Shown: positions 44,311 through 57,601 of the stretch, piece by piece
Layout of the letters: every line of letters starts with the position of its first letter
How positions within the stretch are numbered: the first letter of the stretch is position 1
Notes under the pieces: generated by a model
The model's database searches: none
What the model was told of the DNA's origin: nothing
What the model saw: only the letters and a program-made list of their open reading frames with translations
Program-made: the position numbers and the translations under genes
Origin: an uncultured Pelagibacteraceae bacterium
Lineage (GTDB): Bacteria > Pseudomonadota > Alphaproteobacteria > Pelagibacterales > Pelagibacteraceae
DNA length: 64,000 nt
Direction of reading: 5' to 3'
Assembly: GCA_902563575.1 (NCBI GenBank)
Contig: CACEXV010000003.1
Span: 98,416-162,415, forward strand

Positions 44311-45558
44311 CTAGTTAAATCTTTTAGAGCTATATGGTTGTAAATCTAAATTTGTATTCTCCCCTGAAACAATACCAGATACAATCTTCCCAGTAATTGC
44401 ACCAAGAGTCCAACCTAGGTGCTGATGTCCAAAAGAATAAATGATATTTTTAAACTTAGATGAAGGTCCAATCACAGGTAAAAAATCAGGAAGTGTGGGT
44501 CTAAATCCAAGCCACTCATCCTTATGGTTTTTCAATTGCGGCAATAATTCTTTTGAACATCTTAATATGTAATCTATTCTCTTTTTAGACAATGGATTTT
44601 TAAGTCCTCCTAGCTCTACAGTGCCTACAGCTCGTAAACCTTGATTCATTGGTGTCATACCAAATCCTCTATCCAAAAAAATCACTGGTCTTGATATTAA
44701 GTGGTCCATGTTTTCAAAATGGACATGGTAACCTCTTTCAGTGTCTAGTGGTATATTTTCACCTAGCTCGTCTGTAAATTTTTTTGAAAATGCGCCACAA
44801 GCTAAGACTATTTTTTCAAAAGAGTATTTTGTTTCTGAAGTAGTGATTTCAGTTTTATCTTTATCAGTTTGTTTAAGATTTTTTACTTCAGATTTAATAA
44901 ATTTACCGCCCTTTTTTAAAAACAATTCGAATAGTTTGATTAATATTCCATGGGGGTCTCTTGCATGATATGCGTAGTCATAGAATGCACCAGCATCAAA
45001 AACTGGACTTAAATTCGGCTCCAAATCTAATATTTCTTTTTGATTTAAAATTTTTTGTTTTACACCGAGTTGATCTCTTACTTTAATTTCTAAGTCTCTA
45101 CTTTTTTTATTTTTATTCGTCCATATGTATATAATGCCTTTTCTTTCCACCAAGTTGGATGTATCAATTTCTTTGAATAAGTCATCATAGGCATCTAATG
45201 ATAAATTAAGTATTTGGTGCATATACTTTGCTGTATGCATCATAGATTTTTTTGTAGAGGATTTTAAATACTTTAAAATCCAAGGTAGCATTTTAGGAAT
45301 GTAATTCCATTTAAGTGCCAATGGCCCATATGAGGTAAATAACATTTTGGGTATATCGTAGATTATATCTGGTCTATTAAGTTGTAAAACCGCATAAGGG
45401 GAGAAGTGACCTGCGTTACCATAAGAAGCCATTCGGCCTGGATCTTGTTTATCAAAAATTGTAACTGGAATACCTCTTTTAATAAGATGGAGTCCAACAC
45501 ACACACCTTGTATTCCTGCCCCCACAACTCCAACAGACTTACATTTATAATTATTCAT
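44311..45558 (-). CDS. dadA: D-amino-acid dehydrogenase-like FAD enzyme
   Basis: A 415-residue FAD oxidoreductase of the DadA/DAO family. GVVGAGIQGVCVGLHLIKRGIPVTIFDKQDPGRMASYGNAGHFSP (about residues 9-53) is the DadA-type FAD motif with its NAG segment. YSFGHQHLGWTLGAITGKIVSGIVSG is the C-terminal FAD contact. It deaminates D-amino acids to 2-oxo acids at the membrane. The following transporter and 2-hydroxyacid dehydrogenase suggest a small catabolic unit. Confidence 0.88.
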   Translation of the reverse strand: MNNYKCKSVGVVGAGIQGVCVGLHLIKRGIPVTIFDKQDPGRMASYGNAGHFSPYAVLQLNRPDIIYDIPKMLFTSYGPLALKWNYIPKMLPWILKYLKSSTKKSMMHTAKYMHQILNLSLDAYDDLFKEIDTSNLVERKGIIYIWTNKNKKSRDLEIKVRDQLGVKQKILNQKEILDLEPNLSPVFDAGAFYDYAYHARDPHGILIKLFELFLKKGGKFIKSEVKNLKQTDKDKTEITTSETKYSFEKIVLACGAFSKKFTDELGENIPLDTERGYHVHFENMDHLISRPVIFLDRGFGMTPMNQGLRAVGTVELGGLKNPLSKKRIDYILRCSKELLPQLKNHKDEWLGFRPTLPDFLPVIGPSSKFKNIIYSFGHQHLGWTLGAITGKIVSGIVSGENTNLDLQPYSSKRFN

Positions 45559-45598
45559 TAAGAATATTATATATAATGTTTTGTTAAATTGTAGTGCG

Positions 45599-46054
45599 TT
45601 AGATTAAAGCTTCTGACTCTTTGTTAACAACAGCCTCAGGTTTGCCGTTTTTCTTCTTTTTTTCTTCTTTTGTCTTTGAGAATAAGAAATCACCAGCTGA
45701 TTTAGTCTTAGTTTGTGATTTTTTTATGTAACCTTCAATATCAGCTCCATTTTCGGTTCTTAAGTTTGATGAAAATTCAATATCACCTTTAACAACACCA
45801 GTTGACCCTATTACTACGTTGTCTGCAGAAATTTTCCCATCTAAATGTCCGTAAATTTCTACTTGATCAGCCTCTATTGCACCAGAAACTGAACCTGTTT
45901 CTTTTATAACAAGTTCTTTAGAGAAAACTGGACCTTTAACAAGACCTGCAATATCAATTGCTCCGGAGCTATTTACTGTTCCGTCTATACTTACAGTTTC
46001 ACTTATTAAAGATCTTTCAGAATCGCTAATATTTTTTTTCTTGTCACCAAACAT
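45599..46054 (-). CDS. Bactofilin-family cytoskeletal protein
   Basis: A 151-residue protein with a central right-handed beta-helix (DUF583/bactofilin). It runs from SETVSIDGTVNSSGAIDIAGLVKGPVFSKELVIKETGSVSGAIEADQVEIYGHLDGKI to IEFSSNLRTENGADIEGYI (about residues 20-110), flanked by a polar lysine-rich tail. Bactofilins polymerise without nucleotides and organise cell-wall or morphogenetic factors. It lies just beyond the mre-mrdA-rodA run, which fits a morphogenetic role. Confidence 0.92.
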   Translation of the reverse strand: MFGDKKKNISDSERSLISETVSIDGTVNSSGAIDIAGLVKGPVFSKELVIKETGSVSGAIEADQVEIYGHLDGKISADNVVIGSTGVVKGDIEFSSNLRTENGADIEGYIKKSQTKTKSAGDFLFSKTKEEKKKKNGKPEAVVNKESEALI

Positions 46055-46138
46055 AATTATTCAGATTAGATCACCTCATCTTTAACATGGCAAGCATTAA
46101 TTTAACTTTTTTTGACCATTTTGGTCTTAAAATTTGAC

Positions 46139-47263
46139 TTAATTAACTGGCACATCCTTGTAAACTTTACAGGACATTACAATACCCAGACCTATCATCA
46201 TTGCCATCATAGATGAACCACCATATGACATTATTGGAAGGGGTGCTCCCACAATAGGTAGTAAACCTAATACCATGCCCATATTTACAGCTACATATAC
46301 AAAGAACGCAGTAGCAAAACTGTAACAATATAATTTTCCAAAACTACTTCTCGTTATATTCCCAATTTGAACAATCCTATAAATAATTAAGCTATAAATA
46401 AGGAGTATCGTCACAGACCCAAAAAATCCAAATTCTTCAGAAAATAACGTGAATATGAAGTCAGTATGCTTTTCTGGTAAATAATCGAGGTAACTTTGTG
46501 ATCCATTCAAAAAACCCTTGCCAAATAAACCTCCGGACCCAATAGCTATTTTTGACTGAATGATTTGATAGCCAGCTCCTAAAGGATCTCTGTCTGGATT
46601 TAAAAATGTTAATATTCTTGCTTTTTGATATGGCTTTAAAAAAGATATAGCTATCGGCATGAGTGAAATAAACAAAATAGAAGCATAAGTGAAAAACTTA
46701 ACTCTAACACCAGCTAGCCATGCAACCACAATCCCCCCTATTGCTATTAATATCGATGTACCAAGATCAGGCTGGGTAACAACTAATAATACAGGTGCTA
46801 TTAGAGCAACAATAGGTAAAAATAAATGTTTAATTCTATTTACGTCAACAGTTGAAATCCTATGATAGTATTTTGCCAAAAATAAAATTAATGCAACTTT
46901 CATCAGTTCCGATGGCTGTAAATTCATAAAATATAAATTTAACCATCTTTGAGATCCAGAAGATGTTAGACCGAAATATTTTACAGCTAACAAAAGTATA
47001 AGTATTGATAAATAAAATATAGTACTTGTTTTATACCAAAATCTAATTTGAAAAAACGAGATGACAAAAAACATTGTAAAAAATACTCCAAACCTCAGAA
47101 TATGACTTTTAGTGTGGTATTTAAATTCTCCTCCATCAGTAGAGTACATTGCAAACATACTAATCAGACCAAGAATTAATATGCTGAATACAAGAATATA
47201 ATCAAGTGAATAGACTTTTTCTCTGAACGACATACTTGACTGTATTGATCTCGGTTGAAACAT
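46139..47263 (-). CDS. rodA: Rod-shape peptidoglycan polymerase RodA
   Basis: A 374-residue SEDS-family protein with about ten helices. It has the conserved loop blocks SGSQRWLNLYFMNLQPSELMKVALILFLA (about residues 103-131), KPYQKARILTFLNPDRDPLGAGYQIIQSKIAIGSGGLFGKG, LPEKHTDFIFTLFSEEFGF and LPIVGAPLPIMSYGGSSM. RodA polymerises glycan strands during elongation with PBP2. It overlaps the PBP2 gene by one base. Confidence 0.96.
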   Translation of the reverse strand: MFQPRSIQSSMSFREKVYSLDYILVFSILILGLISMFAMYSTDGGEFKYHTKSHILRFGVFFTMFFVISFFQIRFWYKTSTIFYLSILILLLAVKYFGLTSSGSQRWLNLYFMNLQPSELMKVALILFLAKYYHRISTVDVNRIKHLFLPIVALIAPVLLVVTQPDLGTSILIAIGGIVVAWLAGVRVKFFTYASILFISLMPIAISFLKPYQKARILTFLNPDRDPLGAGYQIIQSKIAIGSGGLFGKGFLNGSQSYLDYLPEKHTDFIFTLFSEEFGFFGSVTILLIYSLIIYRIVQIGNITRSSFGKLYCYSFATAFFVYVAVNMGMVLGLLPIVGAPLPIMSYGGSSMMAMMIGLGIVMSCKVYKDVPVN

Positions 47264-49203
47264 TATATTTCCTTCCCTAATGAAAATTGATAACTTCTTC
47301 TAAGTTCATGTCTCTCTAAAACTTTTTTAATTATTTTTTTAGCTAATGGAGCTGCGGCGCTACTTCCGGTGCCACCATGTTCAACAACGACACTAATTGC
47401 ATATTGAGGGTCTTTAACAGGTGCAAACGCCACAAAAAGTGCATGGTCTCTATCCTTATAATTGAGATCCTTTTGTTTTACCTCAAGCTCTCTTTGCTCA
47501 GCAGTAAATCTTTTGATTTGAGAGGACCCTGTTTTTCCAGCGAACATAAATTTTTTATCCAATAATCGCGATCTATAAGATGTTCCCCCTGCCTCATTGG
47601 TAGCTGCATACATCGCATCTTTAACAAAATTAATATTTTCTTGATTTCTGAATAATGGTTTTAAATTAAAGTTGGAAACCAACATATCTAATGGCAGAGG
47701 ATCATTTGGGTTGTCATTTTTATATTTAATAAATTCTCTTAAATTATTTTTTTCTTCATTTACCAGCAATCTTGGTTTGAGTTCAAAACCACCGTTAGCC
47801 AACTGCGCTGTCATTAAACATAATTGTAAAGGCGTTGACTGATAGTAACCTTGGCCAATTCCAGAGTGTAAGGTTTCACCCAGATACCAGTTTTTTCCTA
47901 TAAATTTTTTCTTCCAGCTAGTGTTGGGTACAACACCAGACCTTTCCTCAATAAAACCATCCAGTACTGTTTTTCCTAAGCCAAATTTTTTTGCTGTTTC
48001 CGAGAGCCTGTCCACACCAAGTAATCTAGCAACCTCATAAAAATATACATCGCAAGATCTCTGTATGGCTGTTCTCATATTAACATCTCCATGTCCTTTT
48101 TTCTTCCAACAGTGAAATTTTTCTCCATATAATTCTGTAACACCATTGCAATTTAAATATCTTTTTGGATTCCATACGTCATTTTCTAAAGCACTTAATG
48201 CAACTATGGTCTTTAAAGTTGAGCCTGGAGGATATAAACCTGAAATTACTTTATTGTTAAGAGGTTTTAAATCATTTCCTATTAATTCCTTCCAATAATC
48301 TTTTTTCACCCCATGGACAAACGCGTTTGGGTCGTAATTAGGGGAAGACACCATTGAAACAATATCTCCATTATATATATCCATCACGCAAACCGCTGCT
48401 GCCTTATCTTCCAAAAGACCAGTAGTGAATTTTTGAACTTCAAGATCAATTGTTGTTCTGTAATCAGTTCCTGCTTTACCTTTATCAATCTGAATTTGTT
48501 TAATTCTTTTTCCAAACGCATTTACTTCATATCTTTGAAAACCTACTTTACCAATTATTGATTTATCTAACTTATGTTCTAATCCGGTTTTACCGACGGA
48601 GATACCTGTCACTGCCATGTCTCTTAAATATTCTTTCCTTTCAAGATCCTTTGCGCTAACCTCAGATACATACCCTACAATGTGTGCTGAAGAAGAATTA
48701 TTAGGATACACTCTTGCCACAGATACTATTGGCTCAACTCCCTGAAGTTCATGAAGAAATAAATTGATCCTAGAAAATTCTGACCAAGTCAGATTATCTG
48801 AAACAATAATTGGTTCCCAGGGTTTTTGTTTTGTAATTTTTCTTTTTAAAAATGCAATACGTTTATCTGTCAAATTTAAAATTGTTTTTAACCTAAAAAA
48901 TAATTTTTCTAAATCTGGAGAGTTTTCAGGGGTAATGTGTAATTGAAATACCTTTTTATTTGAGGCTATTTCTTGATCAAAATAATCTTTTATCAATCCT
49001 CTTTGTGGAGCAATTTTCCATTCTCTAAATCTATTTTTATCTGATAAAGTTTTATATTTTGTTGCCTCGTTAATTTGAAGAGACACTAGCCGACCAAATA
49101 TTCCAAAAAATACAATTGCTTTGGCCGTGGACAGTATAAACATTCTCCTGCTTATAAGCTTAGACTTTATTATCGTATTTCCGCTTCCAATATTATTAAT
49201 CAT
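47263..49203 (-). CDS. mrdA: Penicillin-binding protein 2
   Basis: A 646-residue class B PBP with one N-terminal membrane helix (residues about 22-42). The pedestal domain carries RGLIKDYFDQEIASNKKVF, and the transpeptidase domain has GLYPPGSTLKT (SxxK), RSCDVYFYEVARLLG (SxN/D position) and FAGKTGSSQ (KTG). It cross-links peptidoglycan in elongation as the partner of RodA. It overlaps mreD by 8 bp and rodA by 1 bp. Confidence 0.96.
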   Translation of the reverse strand: MINNIGSGNTIIKSKLISRRMFILSTAKAIVFFGIFGRLVSLQINEATKYKTLSDKNRFREWKIAPQRGLIKDYFDQEIASNKKVFQLHITPENSPDLEKLFFRLKTILNLTDKRIAFLKRKITKQKPWEPIIVSDNLTWSEFSRINLFLHELQGVEPIVSVARVYPNNSSSAHIVGYVSEVSAKDLERKEYLRDMAVTGISVGKTGLEHKLDKSIIGKVGFQRYEVNAFGKRIKQIQIDKGKAGTDYRTTIDLEVQKFTTGLLEDKAAAVCVMDIYNGDIVSMVSSPNYDPNAFVHGVKKDYWKELIGNDLKPLNNKVISGLYPPGSTLKTIVALSALENDVWNPKRYLNCNGVTELYGEKFHCWKKKGHGDVNMRTAIQRSCDVYFYEVARLLGVDRLSETAKKFGLGKTVLDGFIEERSGVVPNTSWKKKFIGKNWYLGETLHSGIGQGYYQSTPLQLCLMTAQLANGGFELKPRLLVNEEKNNLREFIKYKNDNPNDPLPLDMLVSNFNLKPLFRNQENINFVKDAMYAATNEAGGTSYRSRLLDKKFMFAGKTGSSQIKRFTAEQRELEVKQKDLNYKDRDHALFVAFAPVKDPQYAISVVVEHGGTGSSAAAPLAKKIIKKVLERHELRRSYQFSLGKEI

Positions 49204-49714
49204 CGTGTTTCAGTACCATCATCTTACTATAAAAATTAAATATTCCCCATACAGCTGGGTAAAATAAAAACGTAAAAAATGCATTATAGAATATATCGGT
49301 ATATTGAAGTTTAATCGCTGAAAAATTATATATTAATATCACCAGTACTAAATTTGAGAAAAATATTGCCAGTATAAAAGTAAACCAGTCAGTAAATAAT
49401 GAAATATTAACTGTAACGTTTCTCACATATGACGCTACAAAAGATACTGTTAAGTAACTGATTGAACTCAATCCAAGAGGTAACCCCATTACAACATCAT
49501 TAATTATTCCAGCCAAGAATATATGGCCATTTCCAATTACAGATTGATTTTTTAGCATCCAATAATAGATTATTGCTATTTGTAAATTAAAAGACAAAAT
49601 TTCAAAAAAACTACTAAAGTAAGTGTCAATTTCACTGATAGATATATAATAAAGTAATATTAATGGGCCTAAATTTAATATGTTTAGTCTAAAATTTTTA
49701 AATAAGATTGCCAT
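49196..49714 (-). CDS. mreD: Rod-shape-determining protein MreD
   Basis: A 172-residue membrane protein with about five to six helices. IFLAGIINDVVMGLPLGLSSISYL (about residues 65-88) is the MreD signature region. It lies between mreC (one-base overlap) and mrdA (8-bp overlap), confirming identity. Membrane component of the elongasome. Confidence 0.92.
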   Translation of the reverse strand: MAILFKNFRLNILNLGPLILLYYISISEIDTYFSSFFEILSFNLQIAIIYYWMLKNQSVIGNGHIFLAGIINDVVMGLPLGLSSISYLTVSFVASYVRNVTVNISLFTDWFTFILAIFFSNLVLVILIYNFSAIKLQYTDIFYNAFFTFLFYPAVWGIFNFYSKMMVLKHDD

Positions 49715-50565
49715 TAAAAATTTTCCTTATCTACTTCAGTTAATTGAACAGTTACAAAAGAAAGTTGATTTGGGTCAGAGAATAATCTTACATTTATCGA
49801 TTTTTCTTCAACAATAGTTTTACCAATAGGTAATCCAGGTATTAAAACACCATCTTTTCCCGAGGTAAAAACATTAGTATTTGGTTCAGCTTCATAAGTT
49901 TCGGGCAAATATTCCATTGCGGGATCCCTTCCTCCTTTGCCAGTCAGTATGGCTTGAGTAGATTTTTCTCCAAAGGTAACAGGAATACGACTATTCAAAT
50001 CATTTAATAATAATACTCTTGAAGAAAGATAGTTCACTTCAACTATTCTTCCTACTAAATAATTTCCATCTAATACCGGCATTCCTTTGGCTATACCGGA
50101 ACTTGAGCCTCTATTAATTATAATTGATTTTAAGAACGGACTATTTTTATCTATTAAAACTTTTGCTAATGTGCTTTCGCTTAAAATATTAGTATCAGAC
50201 TCAAGTATTTTTTTCAGATTTTCATTCTGATTTGTTAAGTATTCAACTTGATACTCTTCTTTTCTTAGCCGTTCGATCTCATCTTTTAAGAATTTATTTT
50301 CTTTGTAGGTAAAAATAAGATCAGATGCACCTTCTTTAGTATATGTAAAAAGTTTAAAAGGCGAAGTGGCGATATTGGAAATTCTGTACAAACCATCACT
50401 TATAAGGTTTTTAGTTAACTTTATACCTTTAACATTATAAAAATCTAAAAAAAAAATTATTGTCGATACTATAAATAGAAAAAAAAGTGAAAACTTTTGT
50501 CTAGCACCTTTTTTTAAAAGTGCTGATCGAACTGCTATACCAAAATCTTCTCTGCTTGTAGACAT
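49714..50565 (-). CDS. mreC: Rod-shape-determining protein MreC
   Basis: A 283-residue protein with a cytoplasmic N-terminus, one membrane helix (residues about 25-42), a coiled coil (about 85-120) and two beta domains. VLIDKNSPFLKSIIINRGSSSGIAKGMPVLDGNYLVGRIVEVNYLSSRVLLLNDLNSRIPV is the MreC core. It links MreB to the periplasmic wall synthases. It lies 18 bp after mreB. Confidence 0.95.
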   Translation of the reverse strand: MSTSREDFGIAVRSALLKKGARQKFSLFFLFIVSTIIFFLDFYNVKGIKLTKNLISDGLYRISNIATSPFKLFTYTKEGASDLIFTYKENKFLKDEIERLRKEEYQVEYLTNQNENLKKILESDTNILSESTLAKVLIDKNSPFLKSIIINRGSSSGIAKGMPVLDGNYLVGRIVEVNYLSSRVLLLNDLNSRIPVTFGEKSTQAILTGKGGRDPAMEYLPETYEAEPNTNVFTSGKDGVLIPGLPIGKTIVEEKSINVRLFSDPNQLSFVTVQLTEVDKENF

Positions 50566-50583
50566 TAACTTTAATCAACTAAA

Positions 50584-53200
<2,617 letters not shown>

Positions 53201-53212
53201 AAACTGAGATGC

Positions 53213-53240
53213 ATATTACAAGTAAAACGAGAATATGCAA
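53213..53240 (-). promoter_or_regulatory. Candidate promoter before leuA
   Basis: On the minus strand TTGCAT (53240-53235) and TAATAT (53218-53213) have a 16-base spacer. The predicted start is only about six bases before the leuA ATG, implying a nearly leaderless message. It lies in the 81-bp ilvC-leuA gap and no attenuator hairpin is visible there. Confidence 0.35.
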
Positions 53241-53281
53241 ATACTTTAAATAAATTGATTATATTTTTTGATCAGATTGGG

Positions 53282-54307
<1,026 letters not shown>

Positions 54308-54310
54308 TTA

Positions 54311-54859
54311 TTAATTAAATATTTTTGCTCCCTTTGTCATTGCTACTGCTCCAGTTCTTGAAGTACTTATCAGACCATAAGGTCTTAAATCAAGTGTCAA
54401 TTTATCTATTTCTCTTCTTAAAGCTGTAACTTGAATAACACATGATTTATTTGATTTGTCTAAAATTATTGGGTTGTATTTTTTACAAATGATTTTAACT
54501 TTAGTTTGTTTTTTTGAATTACCTAATATCTTAAATAAAGCCATTTCTCTAAACAAAATTTCTTTATCATTACGCTTGAAATCAGCAACTTTGTGAACTG
54601 GGATAAGTTTTTTTAGTTGAAGCTTTATCTGTTCAATTACCTGTGGAGTTCCTTGTGTTACAATTGTTATTCTGGAAATATGTTTTTTTTTATCTACCTC
54701 TGCTACAGCTAGTGACTCTATATTATATCCTCTTCCAGAAAATAATCCTGAAACCCTTGCCAAAACCCCTGCCTCATTATCTACCCAAACTACGAGTATG
54801 TGTCTCTCCAACTTACCAATTTTTCCAGGTGTGCTATAAGCAGATTTTGATTTAGGCAT
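54311..54859 (-). CDS. ilvH: Acetolactate synthase small subunit
   Basis: A 182-residue regulatory subunit. An N-terminal ACT domain (VDNEAGVLARVSGLFSGRGYNIESLAVAEVDKKKHISRITIVTQG, residues about 26-71) is followed by the C-terminal domain with LRPYGLISTSRTGAVAM. It confers valine feedback on IlvB. It overlaps ilvB by one base. Confidence 0.96.
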   Translation of the reverse strand: MPKSKSAYSTPGKIGKLERHILVVWVDNEAGVLARVSGLFSGRGYNIESLAVAEVDKKKHISRITIVTQGTPQVIEQIKLQLKKLIPVHKVADFKRNDKEILFREMALFKILGNSKKQTKVKIICKKYNPIILDKSNKSCVIQVTALRREIDKLTLDLRPYGLISTSRTGAVAMTKGAKIFN

Positions 54860-56631
54860 TAAACTAATATTTTCCCTTCATCAGATATTTCCTCTTCCTC
54901 TTCAGGTCCGAGTATCATTTGATTGTGGGGTTTGCCGGATGGTATCATTGGAAAACAATTTTCAGATTTATCTACAACACAATCAAATATTACAGGTTTT
55001 TTAATATTTACCATTTCCTTAATTTTTTCGTCAAGTTCATCTGGCGTTTTAGCTCTTATACCTACACAACCATACGACTCGGCTAGCTTAACGAAATCTG
55101 GAAGTGCAGCAGTATAACTCTCAGAATAATTTTTTTCGTGCAATAACTCCTGCCACTGTCTAACCATTCCCATATATTCATTATTTAAAATAAATATCTT
55201 TATAGGTAGTCTGTATTGCACGGCTGTAGACATTTCTTGCATAGTCATAAGAACTGAAGCTTCACCTGCAATATCAACAACTAACTTTTCGGGATGGGCT
55301 ATTTGAACGCCGATTGCTGCTGGTAATCCATAACCCATTGTTCCTAAACCCCCAGATGTCATCCATCTGTTTGGTTTTCTAAATTTATAATGTTGTGCTG
55401 CCCACATTTGATGCTGACCGACCTCTGTAGTTATGTATGTATCTTGATCTTTTGTAATTTCATATAGTCTTTGCACAGCATGTTGAGGTTTAATAACCTT
55501 ATTACTATTAATAAAATTTAAAGATTTCTTTTCTCTCCAATTTTCAATCTGCTCCCACCATTTAGATGTATTATGTTTGTTGGATGATAAAAAATTTTTA
55601 TTTTTTTCTTTAAATCTTTTAATTAGATTTTTTAAAAGCTCTCCAACATCACTTGTGATTGCTAAATCTACTTTAATATTTTTACCAATAGAGGACGGAT
55701 CTATATCTACATGTATCTTTTTTGAGTTAGGAGAAAATTCATCGACTTTTCCGGTAATTCTATCATCGAATCTTGCTCCTATATTAATCATCAAGTCACA
55801 ATCGTGCATAGCGTTGTTTGCTTCGTATGTTCCATGCATACCTAACATACCAAGAAATTGTTGATCGTCCCCAGGATAAGCTCCTAAACCTTGAAGCGTC
55901 GAAGTAATAGGAAACCCAGTAAGGCTTACCAACTCTCTTAAAAGTGTGCTTGCCTCCGGTCCAGAATTAATAACACCGCCTCCAGTATAAAAAATTGGCC
56001 TTGTGGAGCTTTTCATCATTTCAATGAATTTGTCTAAGTCTTTATTAGAAATTTTTAAAGTAGCTTTACCATTTAGTTTTTTCTTTAATTTATTCTTTGC
56101 GAATTTATAGATACCTTTTTTAAATTGAATATCTTTAGGTATGTCTATTAGTACAGGGCCTGGTCTACCAGTCGTTGCAACTTCAAATGCCAAGTGTAAA
56201 GTTTCTGAAAGTTTATTTACATCTTTTACTAGCCAGTTATGTTTTGTGCAGGGTCTAGTGATCCCTGTTGTATCACATTCCTGAAACGCATCAGTACCAA
56301 TTAAATGAGTTGGAACCTGTCCTGAAATACAAACTAGTGGAACTGAATCCATGTACGCGTCGGTAAGCGCAGTTACAGCATTAGTTGCGCCTGGACCAGA
56401 CGTCACTAACATCACTCCGGCTTTGCCACTTGATCTTGCATAACCCTCTGCTGCGTGTCCTGCTCCTTGTTCATGTCTAGCTAAAATATGTTTAACTGAT
56501 TTATGATTTTTTAATTCGTCATAAATAGGTAAAACTGCTCCACCCGGATAACCAAAAATATATTCAACCTTTTGGTCGATTAAGGCCTTAAAAACAATTT
56601 CTGCACCTGTGAATAATTTTGGCATCTTCAC
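54859..56631 (-). CDS. ilvB: Acetolactate synthase large subunit
   Basis: A 590-residue TPP enzyme. FGYPGGAVLPIYDEL and ILARHEQGAGHAAEGYARSSGKAGVMLVTSGPGATN hold the catalytic Glu region (residues about 23-85). GGGVINSGPEAS opens the central FAD-type domain, and VVDIAGEASVLMTMQEMSTAVQYRLPIKIFILNNEYMGMVRQWQ is the TPP/Mg site. It condenses pyruvate to acetolactate. It is transcribed with ilvH and ilvC. Confidence 0.97.
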   Translation of the reverse strand: MKMPKLFTGAEIVFKALIDQKVEYIFGYPGGAVLPIYDELKNHKSVKHILARHEQGAGHAAEGYARSSGKAGVMLVTSGPGATNAVTALTDAYMDSVPLVCISGQVPTHLIGTDAFQECDTTGITRPCTKHNWLVKDVNKLSETLHLAFEVATTGRPGPVLIDIPKDIQFKKGIYKFAKNKLKKKLNGKATLKISNKDLDKFIEMMKSSTRPIFYTGGGVINSGPEASTLLRELVSLTGFPITSTLQGLGAYPGDDQQFLGMLGMHGTYEANNAMHDCDLMINIGARFDDRITGKVDEFSPNSKKIHVDIDPSSIGKNIKVDLAITSDVGELLKNLIKRFKEKNKNFLSSNKHNTSKWWEQIENWREKKSLNFINSNKVIKPQHAVQRLYEITKDQDTYITTEVGQHQMWAAQHYKFRKPNRWMTSGGLGTMGYGLPAAIGVQIAHPEKLVVDIAGEASVLMTMQEMSTAVQYRLPIKIFILNNEYMGMVRQWQELLHEKNYSESYTAALPDFVKLAESYGCVGIRAKTPDELDEKIKEMVNIKKPVIFDCVVDKSENCFPMIPSGKPHNQMILGPEEEEEISDEGKILV

Positions 56632-56662
56632 AATCTACAGGAGAATTTAATTGAATCAAGTT

Positions 56663-57601
56663 TTAGCTTACCTCTTTTAAAATTTTTTTAAAAAGATTTG
56701 AAGATTTATCGCTATAAACCCTTGTCCAGTCAGCCATATGACCTCTTGACCAAGTACTCTGTCGTTTTGCGTACTGCCTAGTTTTGATATTAACATTCTC
56801 AATTAATTCCTTATATGTCTGCCTTCCCTCAAAAAATGAATTAATTTCAGCAATACCTATAATTTTATTGGCAGGAAGTGACTTAATTATATTCAAATTT
56901 AAAAAGTTTTTTACCTCTTTTAAGCACTTTTGATCCGCTAAAATTTTTTTTGTTCTATCATTAATCTTGATAAGCAATTTTTCTCTCGGAATATTTAAGT
57001 AAATTTTTCTTACGTCATATTCTGTGAAATCTGATTTTGTATTTTTTGCCCATTCATATATGGACTTTTTTGTAAATCTTTTAACTTCAAATGCTCTTAA
57101 AACTCTTTGCGTATCAGATGCTAGAATTTTATTTTTACAAAGCGGATCTGAGGAAATTAATTTTTTGTAAAATTTTTTATAGCCGATTTTATCATATATT
57201 TTTTTTACAGCCTTCCTCTTTTTATTACTAATTTTTGGTATTCTACTTAATCCCGAAGTGACTGCTTTAAAATAAAGACCTGTTCCTCCTACCAAAATTG
57301 GCACTTTACCTTTTTTAATTATATTTGCGGCACATTTTTTTACTTTTTTGAGCCATTGTCCAACTGAAAACTTACTACTAACTGATTGAAATCCATAAAG
57401 ATGATGTTTAACTCTTTTTAAATCTACTATCTTTGGTCTTGAAGATAAAATAGATATCTCTTTATAAATTTGCATACTGTCTGCATTTATTATTTCTCCA
57501 TTAATTTTTTTTGCTAACAAAACTGATAGTTGGGACTTGCCAGATGCAGTAGGGCCAGAGATTAAAATTATTTTTTTATTATTATTTGATTTTAACCCCA
57601 A
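56663..57601 (-). CDS. miaA: tRNA dimethylallyltransferase MiaA
   Basis: A 312-residue MiaA. ISGPTASGKSQLSVLLAKKINGEIINADSMQIYKEISILSSRP (residues about 14-56) is the P-loop and DMAPP/tRNA region. GGTGLYFKAVTSGLS, and NIKTRQYAKRQSTWSRG near the C-terminus, are conserved. It adds a dimethylallyl group to A37 of UNN-reading tRNAs. It overlaps the degP-type gene by 20 bp. Confidence 0.96.
   Translation of the reverse strand: MGLKSNNNKKIILISGPTASGKSQLSVLLAKKINGEIINADSMQIYKEISILSSRPKIVDLKRVKHHLYGFQSVSSKFSVGQWLKKVKKCAANIIKKGKVPILVGGTGLYFKAVTSGLSRIPKISNKKRKAVKKIYDKIGYKKFYKKLISSDPLCKNKILASDTQRVLRAFEVKRFTKKSIYEWAKNTKSDFTEYDVRKIYLNIPREKLLIKINDRTKKILADQKCLKEVKNFLNLNIIKSLPANKIIGIAEINSFFEGRQTYKELIENVNIKTRQYAKRQSTWSRGHMADWTRVYSDKSSNLFKKILKEVS

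Noticed and set aside
46055..46138. GACC/GGTC hairpin after rodA as a terminator
   Set aside because: On the minus strand the stem is only 4 bp and is followed by A residues, not T; the bactofilin gene may be co-transcribed.
54859..56631. The TPP/Mg motif of IlvB reads GEA instead of the textbook GDG
   Set aside because: I recall the same AGEAS/AGDAS variants in alphaproteobacterial acetolactate synthases, so it is a lineage feature rather than a defect.
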